A stretch of 11,192 bases of DNA from Bacteroidales bacterium. GTDB taxonomy: Bacteria; Bacteroidota; Bacteroidia; Bacteroidales; UBA932. The notes under the pieces are model-generated. The model did not search any database. It saw only the letters and a list, made by a program, of their open reading frames with translations, and was not told the DNA's origin. Position numbers and translations under genes: made by a program. Below are positions 6,498 to 11,192 of this stretch, one piece after another. The stretch covers positions 1-11,192 of the forward strand of contig JAAZCF010000266.1 in assembly GCA_012513425.1 (NCBI GenBank), in the 5' to 3' direction. Positions within the stretch are counted from its first letter, which is position 1, and every line of letters begins with the position of its first letter.

Positions 6498-7889
6498 ATG
6501 AAAACTATCTGGAAAGCATTCCTTGTTGCATCTTTGATGCTTGTGGGTGCATTTGCAAACGCTCAGACTTTTTGCAATAATGTCGGTTCGTTTGACATTG
6601 ATGCACTCTATTATGATGGTGAGAATGTAGTAGTTGATTACACTCTCAACCTTGTTCCAAATGTTGTAGCTTCTTGTGGTTGCGACCAAAAAGAGGCTCT
6701 AGTTATCACAACTGCCATTGAAAGAAACAACAATAAAGAGATTGTTGAGGTTCTTATCGTAAATGGTCCATACTACACGGCTAAATCAGCATGGTTGGAA
6801 GAAAGATGCTATGCAGTGACTGACAATGTTAAATATGTTACTGCTCCTGTAAATCAGCCAGCAATAATTTCTTCACAGTATGTTATTCCTGCAGAGGATT
6901 GGGTTGTTCCAGACACATATCTTACTGTAACCACTCAAAAGTATACAGTTCCTAAATGCCTAACTCGCCTTTGCGGTCCGGAGAATGTAGCTCCAGTAGA
7001 CTTCACTGTTGATCCTGTATGGGCAAAAGTTCCTACTCCTGCTGTTGACCCTAGCAAACATTTGGAAACTACCATTTACTTCCCTGTTAATATCACTACT
7101 TCAGTTGAGGATTATCTTGAAAATGCAGAGACTCTTAATGTTCTTCAGACTCTTGATTCTCCTAATTTCGAAGTTAAAGCTATTGACATTGAAGGTTGGG
7201 CTTCACCTGAGGCTACAGTTGCTTACAACCAAAAGCTTTCTGAAAAGCGTGCCGCTACAATGAAGAAGCTTATCGCCGATAAATTCAGCTTCCCTGAAAG
7301 TGTTTACCAAACTAAAGGTAATGGCGAATATTGGGGTGGCATTGATAATTATGTAAATGCAAGCTCAGATGCTCAATTGAAAGAATGGGCTGGAAAGAGT
7401 TTCAACAACCTTGATTTAAAAGAGGCTGCTCTTAAGAAACTTGCTGCTTACAAAGATATTTTCAACACAGTTTATCCACGTTCACGTTTTGCTAACTGCA
7501 AAGTAACTTATAAGGTTATTACATTTGATGCTGATGCATGCCGTGCTCTCTACACACAATTCCCAGATCAAGTTTCTGAATATGAGTATGTAGCTCTTGC
7601 AACTTCATCTGATGCAGTTGATCAGGCTGTTCTTGCTGATGGTTTGAAATATTATCCAAATAGCCAGGCTTTGAATGACATTGCAGGTCATGCAGCTGCT
7701 GCAGCTGGCAATTATCGTCAGGCCATTCAGTACTACCAAAAAGCCGGTGATAGCAAAGAGGTTATGAATAACCTAGGTGTTTGCTATATTCTAATGGGCA
7801 ACAAGGCTGCTGCTGACAATGCTCTTGTTGGAGCTCAAGGTCTTGAGGAGTACAAAGTGAATATCAAAGAACTTAAGAAACTGAAATAA
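6498..7889 (+). CDS. Exported OmpA-like envelope protein with C-terminal TPR region
   Basis: A 463-residue protein with a clear signal peptide (cleavage likely after ANA, residue 22). Residues 23 to about 190 form a beta-rich N-terminal domain with several cysteines (SCGCDQ, CLTRLCGPE, ERCY) that resembles the DUF3868-type N-termini of Bacteroides OmpA proteins; that match is tentative. From about 190 an OmpA/MotB-type region follows: the IYFPVN strand, then IEGWASPEATVAYNQKLSEK (231-250) and RAATMKKLI. In family members this helix-turn holds peptidoglycan-contacting residues. The closing strand is YPRSRFANCKVTYKV. Residues about 385-455 contain TPR-like helices (LNDIAGHAAAAAGNYRQAIQ, NNLGVCYILMGNKAAADNAL). 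The likely place is the periplasm or the inner face of the outer membrane, linking envelope and cell wall. It has its own promoter and terminator, so it is a single-gene unit. Confidence 0.75.
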   Translation: MKTIWKAFLVASLMLVGAFANAQTFCNNVGSFDIDALYYDGENVVVDYTLNLVPNVVASCGCDQKEALVITTAIERNNNKEIVEVLIVNGPYYTAKSAWLEERCYAVTDNVKYVTAPVNQPAIISSQYVIPAEDWVVPDTYLTVTTQKYTVPKCLTRLCGPENVAPVDFTVDPVWAKVPTPAVDPSKHLETTIYFPVNITTSVEDYLENAETLNVLQTLDSPNFEVKAIDIEGWASPEATVAYNQKLSEKRAATMKKLIADKFSFPESVYQTKGNGEYWGGIDNYVNASSDAQLKEWAGKSFNNLDLKEAALKKLAAYKDIFNTVYPRSRFANCKVTYKVITFDADACRALYTQFPDQVSEYEYVALATSSDAVDQAVLADGLKYYPNSQALNDIAGHAAAAAGNYRQAIQYYQKAGDSKEVMNNLGVCYILMGNKAAADNALVGAQGLEEYKVNIKELKKLK

Positions 7890-7912
7890 TCTTTTCGAAT
7901 ACTTTAAAAAGG

Positions 7913-7944
7913 CGGATATGTACTTTTACATATCCGTTTTTTTT
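7913..7944 (+). terminator. Rho-independent terminator of the OmpA-like gene
   Basis: CGGATATGTA (7913-7922) and TACATATCCG (7927-7936) form a perfect 10-base-pair stem with a CTTT loop, followed by eight T's. It lies 23 bases after the stop codon and directly before the tRNA-Leu promoter. Confidence 0.93.
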
Positions 7945-7945
7945 A

Positions 7946-7953
7946 TACCTTTG
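7946..7953 (+). promoter_or_regulatory. -7 promoter box of tRNA-Leu
   Basis: TACCTTTG matches the TAnnTTTG consensus and lies 7 bases before the mature tRNA 5' end, so the 5' leader would be nearly absent. The -33 region falls inside the preceding terminator hairpin and shows no clear TTTG. Confidence 0.7.
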
Positions 7954-7960
7954 CATCACT

Positions 7961-8046
7961 GCTCTGGTGGTGGAATTGGTAGACACGCAGGACTTAAAAT
8001 CCTGTGGGCAGCAATGTCCGTACGGGTTCAATTCCCGTCCGGAGCA
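7961..8046 (+). tRNA. tRNA-Leu (anticodon TAA)
   Basis: An 86-base class II tRNA. The acceptor GCTCTGG pairs with CCGGAGC (one T-G pair), the anticodon stem CAGGA/TCCTG surrounds CTTAAAA (anticodon TAA), a long variable arm follows (TGGGCAGCAATGTCCGT), the T-arm is ACGGG/CCCGT with loop TTCAATT, and the discriminator is A. CCA is not encoded. Confidence 0.97.
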
Positions 8047-8055
8047 CAAATAAAG

Positions 8056-8079
8056 GCAACCGTTTCGGTTGCTTTTTTT
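8056..8079 (+). terminator. Rho-independent terminator of tRNA-Leu
   Basis: GCAACCG (8056-8062) pairs with CGGTTGC (8066-8072) around a TTT loop, followed by seven T's. It begins 9 bases after the tRNA 3' end. Confidence 0.92.
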
Positions 8080-8121
8080 GTTTCACCCAAATTATTTTCT
8101 CATTTTTTGTAGTTTTCAAGT

Positions 8122-8129
8122 TAATTTTG
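8122..8129 (+). promoter_or_regulatory. -7 promoter box of the sigma factor operon
   Basis: TAATTTTG matches TAnnTTTG and lies 26 bases before the ATG at 8156. No TTTG at the usual -33 spacing is visible. The box looks like a housekeeping-type promoter, so autoregulation by the ECF factor is not evident from it. Confidence 0.55.
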
Positions 8130-8155
8130 CGTCTAATGGGTAAAGACAATTCAAA

Positions 8156-8641
8156 ATGAACGCAGAAGAACAAAAGTTTACACAACTAGTTAAAGAGAAC
8201 AAAAGCACAATCTACACCGTGTGTTTTATGTTCTCAGATGATAAAGCGCAAGTCGATGATTTATTCCAAGAGGTGCTAATAAACCTTTGGAAAGGATTTG
8301 CAGGCTTTAAGGCTGAGAGTGCTCAGAGCACCTGGGTGTGGAAAGTAGCTCTAAACACATGTATCTCAGCAGACAGAAAAGACAAAAGGCGCAAGAATAC
8401 TGAGCCTTTGAAGGTAGATATAGACCTCTATCAAGACACAGACTCCGACACTCGCCAGGTGAGGGCCCTCCACAATCGCATCAATAAACTACAACCTTTC
8501 GACAGAGCAATAGTATTGCTATGGCTGGAAAATTTGAGCTACGATGATATAGGCGCAATTGTCGGAATTAGTGCAAAAAATGTAAGTGTGCGTTTGGTGC
8601 GTATCAAAGAAGAATTGAAAAAAATGACCATTAACGATTAA
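8156..8641 (+). CDS. ECF-type RNA polymerase sigma factor
   Basis: A 161-residue sigma-70 family protein with only regions 2 and 4, as in the extracytoplasmic-function group. Region 2 lies at about 15-80, with the core-binding helix VDDLFQEVLINLWKGFAGFK (33-52) and the -10-reading segment STWVWKVALNTCISADRK (58-75). Region 4 lies at about 103-156, with LQPFDRAIVLLWLENLSYDD and the helix-turn-helix SYDDIGAIVGISAKNVSVRL (128-147), which reads a -35 element. The protein redirects RNA polymerase to its target promoters, which cannot be inferred here. It stands alone between the tRNA-Leu terminator and a membrane-protein gene starting 11 bases later, with which it almost surely shares a transcript. 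No FecR-type or ZAS-type anti-sigma gene is present. Confidence 0.93.
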   Translation: MNAEEQKFTQLVKENKSTIYTVCFMFSDDKAQVDDLFQEVLINLWKGFAGFKAESAQSTWVWKVALNTCISADRKDKRRKNTEPLKVDIDLYQDTDSDTRQVRALHNRINKLQPFDRAIVLLWLENLSYDDIGAIVGISAKNVSVRLVRIKEELKKMTIND

Positions 8642-8652
8642 AACAAGTAATT

Positions 8653-9246
8653 ATGGAAGACAATAATATATATGAGCAGATGCGCTCTAATATGGACATC
8701 CTTAAAAAGCAATTAGATAAAGAAAAAATTATCAATGAGAAGATGTTGCGCAATACAATCAAAACTTCTCTGTCAGGAATGCGTAGAGAGATGATAGGTT
8801 TCAGCATCTTAGCCATTTTATCAATATGCTATTGTGGCTGGTTTTTCACCAAAATTGGATTTGACCTTTGGTTTTTTATTGCCACTGCAGCTTTCATGCT
8901 CTATTGTGTGATTGAAATGTTGCTTAACCGCCAAAGACTTAATTTAATAATGTCTCAAGCAGATAGAAATCTTATAGATTGCGCCGAGCAAATAGCACAG
9001 CTGAAACAAAGGGACATCAATACTCTAAAGATAAATATGTCAATCTTGTTATTGTGGCTGATGGGTATGGGTTACCAGATATATAGTATTTCTAATGGTA
9101 ATAAAGAATTTGCCATGGGTATGGGCACTGGAGCAGTTGTCGGCCTTATAATAGGTTTATTTTTTGGAATGAAATATTTCAACAAAAAGCAGAAACAAAT
9201 GCAAGATAATATAAATCAGATTGAGGAGTGGAAAAAACTTAAATAA
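8653..9246 (+). CDS. Four-helix membrane protein cotranscribed with the ECF sigma factor
   Basis: I do not recognise a named family. The 197-residue protein has a charged cytoplasmic-looking N-terminus (1-47) with a helical, Lys-rich stretch (MDILKKQLDKEKIINEKML), two hydrophobic helices at about 48-66 and 71-91, a polar helical linker (92-125), two more helices at about 126-146 and 154-174 (the last is Gly-rich: GMGTGAVVGLIIGLFFG), and a charged, coiled-coil-like C-terminal tail. An even number of segments puts both ends in the cytoplasm. It starts 11 bases after the sigma factor stop and ends at a shared terminator. By position it could hold the sigma factor at the membrane (an anti-sigma role), the N-terminal helical segment being the obvious candidate for contact. 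That is inference: no known anti-sigma motif is visible. Confidence 0.8.
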   Translation: MEDNNIYEQMRSNMDILKKQLDKEKIINEKMLRNTIKTSLSGMRREMIGFSILAILSICYCGWFFTKIGFDLWFFIATAAFMLYCVIEMLLNRQRLNLIMSQADRNLIDCAEQIAQLKQRDINTLKINMSILLLWLMGMGYQIYSISNGNKEFAMGMGTGAVVGLIIGLFFGMKYFNKKQKQMQDNINQIEEWKKLK

Positions 9247-9276
9247 AAACAAGCCCGAATTTTCGGGCTTGTTTTT
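9245..9276. terminator. Bidirectional terminator between convergent genes
   Basis: CAAGCCCGA (9250-9258) pairs with TCGGGCTTG (9263-9271) around ATTT, flanked by five A's on the left and five T's on the right. It therefore works on both strands: for the sigma factor operon (+) and for the plug-domain lipoprotein gene (-), whose stop is 10 bases away. Confidence 0.92.
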
Positions 9277-9285
9277 GCTTCAACA

Positions 9286-9723
9286 TTAATTTCTTTTCAA
9301 GGTTATCAGAATAACCCCATTTGCACCTCTGACACCATACATTGCAGCAGAACCATCTTTAATGACAGTAACATCTTCAACATATTGAGGGTCTACGCTG
9401 TCAAGATTAGACACTTCAACGCCATCAACCAAGATAAGAGGTTGGGTATTGCTGCTGTTGGTTCCTATACCTCTAATGATAATGCTTTTTCCAGAGACCG
9501 TGACACCTGGAATTCTGCCTTGCAGGTAAGCATACATATCTGAGTATGTTTTGATGTTTTTGTCATCAATATCAGCCTTTGACACAGCGGAGGTTACTTT
9601 GTCTCTCGATATATCGCCGTAGCCATCGTTTACCTTGTCTGCAGATGAAGAAGTTGAGTGGATAGCTGAGCCGCATGATGACAGGGCAAAAGCTAAAAGA
9701 ATGACTGAAAGAATTTTTTTCAT
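9286..9723 (-). CDS. Small lipoprotein consisting of a free-standing TonB-receptor plug domain
   Basis: A 145-residue lipoprotein. The signal peptide MKKILSVILLAFALSSC carries a lipobox with Cys17 as the lipid-modified residue. After a Ser-rich linker, residues about 34-143 match the plug domain of SusC-like TonB-dependent receptors: GYG (34-36), TSAVS (44-48), YLQGRIPGVTV (66-76), IIIRGIGTNS (81-90), PLILVDGVEV (95-104), YVEDVTVIKDGSAAMYGVRG (114-133) and ANGVILITLK (134-143). No beta-barrel follows: the frame stops at once and ends at a terminator, so this is a complete short gene rather than a cut-off receptor. It may sit in the outer membrane or periplasm and interact with TonB or SusD-like partners, but its role is unknown. 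It diverges from the C10 peptidase gene with an 85-base gap. Confidence 0.85.
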   Translation of the reverse strand: MKKILSVILLAFALSSCGSAIHSTSSSADKVNDGYGDISRDKVTSAVSKADIDDKNIKTYSDMYAYLQGRIPGVTVSGKSIIIRGIGTNSSNTQPLILVDGVEVSNLDSVDPQYVEDVTVIKDGSAAMYGVRGANGVILITLKRN

Positions 9724-9753
9724 TGATATAGAAATCTCATTTTTTGGTTTTCG

Positions 9754-9761
9754 TAAAGGTA
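9754..9761 (-). promoter_or_regulatory. Possible -7 box of the plug-domain lipoprotein gene
   Basis: On the - strand it reads TACCTTTA, matching TAnnTTTG except for the last base, 30 bases before the ATG. It is a weak candidate, and I found no -33 partner. Confidence 0.4.
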
Positions 9762-9776
9762 AGAAAAAATAATAAC

Positions 9777-9784
9777 TATCTTTA
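9777..9784 (+). promoter_or_regulatory. Possible -7 box of the C10 peptidase gene
   Basis: TATCTTTA matches TAnnTTTG except for the last base, 24 bases before the ATG at 9809. It lies back to back with the candidate box of the divergent lipoprotein gene. Confidence 0.4.
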
Positions 9785-9808
9785 TTTCTTGAAACAAATA
9801 CTATAGCT

Positions 9809-11192
9809 ATGAAAAGGATCTTTACTATCGTGCTGTTTTTCTGTATTAGTCTTTCTTATGCCATGGCAAAGAAGATATTGCCAGACCAAGCTCTAACTAT
9901 AGCGGTCCAGTTTTTTGGCGAACAACCTACCAAGTCGGGAGGATATACCTTGGTGTGGGATGGCCTAGAACCTGTTACAAAAGCTACTGTTAATCAAAAT
10001 GCTTCGCTTTATGCCATCAATAGAGCCGAAGGAGGATTTATAGTAATTTCCGGCGATGATATTATTCAGCCGGTGCTGGCCTATTCCGAAAAAGGCGAGT
10101 TCGGTGCTACAGCTATTCCTGCAAATGTGAAAGCTTGGTTTGATTATATTATTGGCGGTATTGAATATCTCAAGAGAAATAATGTCACTGGGTCTGTGAA
10201 GCCAGCAACGAAGTCAGATTTTGTAGTTGGATCTTCATCAAAACAATATACCACTGCTTCATGGGATCAAATAGAGCCATTTAATGACAAATGCCCAACA
10301 ATGGCTGGGGAAAAGGCAGTGGCAGGCTGTTTGCCAACGGCAATGGCGATTGTCATGAAGTATTTTGCTTTTCCGAATCAAGGTACAGGGACAATTGCAA
10401 ATAACCCGGTGATCTACAATGGTATACCATATACCTTACAAGGCTATAACCTTGGCCACAGCTATGATTGGGCAAATATGCCGCTGTCTGCCCCATATTC
10501 TAATGAGCAGATGGACCAAATTTCACAGTTGTTATATGACTGTGGCATGATGATTAGCGCCGAGTATTCGCCTGAAGGCACTTCCTCGGCAATCAATGAT
10601 GTGCCCGACGAAATGGCATCTCATTTCGGATACAGCTCAAAAGCAAGCTATTTTTCATATGACACAAATGTTTTTACTCACAAGCAGTGGCTAGATATGC
10701 TCAAAGAGAATCTGGAACAATGCGGCCCGACAATCTACAGCGGTAACTCTGCAGAAGAAGGACATGCATTTGTGATAGATGGTTTTTCCGGTGATGACTT
10801 CCATATCAATTGGGGTTGGGGTGGACGATACAATGCTTCATATTCTTTTCCAGATTTTGGAGACTATTCTTCTAATCATTGGCTTATAAGAGGTTTGAAA
10901 CCAGCCAGTGCTTCTGATGAGGGAATGACTTGGATATCTTTAAGTTCAACCGCACAATACCCTGGCCTATATGTCGAAGATGCAGCTGCGATCGTAAGTA
11001 TGAGGCAATTTAACATATATTGGGGCTTGTTTTGGAATGTAGGTAATGAGACATTTTATGGCAAAATTGGATTTGGATTATATTCATCTAGTGAAGAGTT
11101 GAAAGAAGTATTAATCGAATACACTATTAATGGTTTGCCTCCATATAACGGATTCTCCAACCAATCATTCCCTTGTATGATTAGAGGGACAA
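9809..11192 (+). CDS. Secreted C10-family (streptopain-like) cysteine peptidase, 3'-truncated
   Basis: The frame is open from the ATG at 9809 to the window edge (461 codons), so the C-terminus is missing. A signal peptide (MKRIFTIVLFFCISLSYAMA) is followed by a Spi-type propeptide region (about 20-140, with ALYAINRAEGG-like strands and GGFIVISGDD) that in this family keeps the enzyme inactive until cleaved. The papain-like catalytic domain has the nucleophile Cys174 in AVAGCLPTAMAIVMKYF, the base His319 in EEGHAFVIDGF, and NWGWGG (334-339) near the oxyanion site. After about residue 365 a beta-rich accessory region begins (MTWISLSSTAQYP). C10 peptidases of gut Bacteroidales cleave host or dietary proteins outside the cell. 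The start gives a good signal peptide, and no earlier in-frame start fits. Confidence 0.92.
   Translation, partial: MKRIFTIVLFFCISLSYAMAKKILPDQALTIAVQFFGEQPTKSGGYTLVWDGLEPVTKATVNQNASLYAINRAEGGFIVISGDDIIQPVLAYSEKGEFGATAIPANVKAWFDYIIGGIEYLKRNNVTGSVKPATKSDFVVGSSSKQYTTASWDQIEPFNDKCPTMAGEKAVAGCLPTAMAIVMKYFAFPNQGTGTIANNPVIYNGIPYTLQGYNLGHSYDWANMPLSAPYSNEQMDQISQLLYDCGMMISAEYSPEGTSSAINDVPDEMASHFGYSSKASYFSYDTNVFTHKQWLDMLKENLEQCGPTIYSGNSAEEGHAFVIDGFSGDDFHINWGWGGRYNASYSFPDFGDYSSNHWLIRGLKPASASDEGMTWISLSSTAQYPGLYVEDAAAIVSMRQFNIYWGLFWNVGNETFYGKIGFGLYSSSEELKEVLIEYTINGLPPYNGFSNQSFPCMIRGT

Noticed and set aside
7009..7263. An 84-codon Leu-rich frame inside the OmpA-like gene
   Set aside because: It is a shifted-frame shadow of the well-supported OmpA-like coding sequence, and its Leu-rich, low-complexity content comes from reading that gene's codons out of frame.
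7918..8112. A + strand open frame of 64 codons over tRNA-Leu
   Set aside because: It is the translation of the terminator, the tRNA-Leu gene and the next terminator. The GGGIGRHAGLKI-type peptide is a familiar tRNA artefact. The antisense frame at 7994-8185 is rejected for the same reason.
9286..9723. Plug-domain gene as a frameshifted TonB-dependent receptor
   Set aside because: After the stop codon only 9 bases precede a strong terminator and then the convergent operon; there is no barrel sequence in any frame.

Overview
This window looks like a chromosomal segment of a gut-type member of the Bacteroidales (Bacteroidota). The grounds are: a BACON domain and a DUF5689-like domain fused to a secreted nuclease; a SusC-like TonB plug domain; a C10 (streptopain-type) cysteine peptidase; tRNA genes without encoded CCA; no clear Shine-Dalgarno sequences before most starts; and several TAnnTTTG-type -7 promoter boxes of the Bacteroidota. 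The DNA is AT-rich apart from one short GC-rich island. I cannot name a genus.

Layout. (1) Bases 1-5057 carry five tightly packed + strand genes: the 3' part of a secreted DUF5689-BACON-endonuclease protein, a monofunctional mannose-1-phosphate guanylyltransferase, phenylalanyl-tRNA synthetase alpha (pheS), a secreted alpha/beta-hydrolase, and an AbiEi-family antitoxin-like protein with no AbiEii toxin beside it. The gaps are only 2-50 bases, and a terminator overlaps the last stop codon. (2) Bases 5058-5238 are non-coding but unusual. They hold a 27-base copy of the 3' end of tRNA-Gly, a GC-rich island full of inverted repeats, and the tRNA terminator. (3) Bases 5239-6369 (- strand) hold tRNA-Gly(GCC) and the ATP-type 6-phosphofructokinase gene pfkA. 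(4) Bases 6498-7889 hold an envelope OmpA-like/TPR protein that diverges from pfkA, followed by a strong terminator and tRNA-Leu(TAA) with its own promoter and terminator. (5) Bases 8156-9246 hold a two-gene unit: an ECF sigma factor and a four-helix membrane protein that may be its partner. (6) Bases 9286-9723 (- strand) hold a small lipoprotein that is a free-standing TonB-receptor plug domain. It diverges from a C10 peptidase gene that runs off the right edge.

How the parts relate. Most of the window is housekeeping (sugar-nucleotide supply, translation, glycolysis, tRNAs) mixed with cell-envelope and secreted functions. I see no complete new defence or mobile system. The places most worth a second look are the tRNA-Gly-derived repeat with its GC-rich palindromic island beside an orphan AbiEi-type gene, the solitary plug-domain lipoprotein, and the sigma factor/four-helix protein pair.
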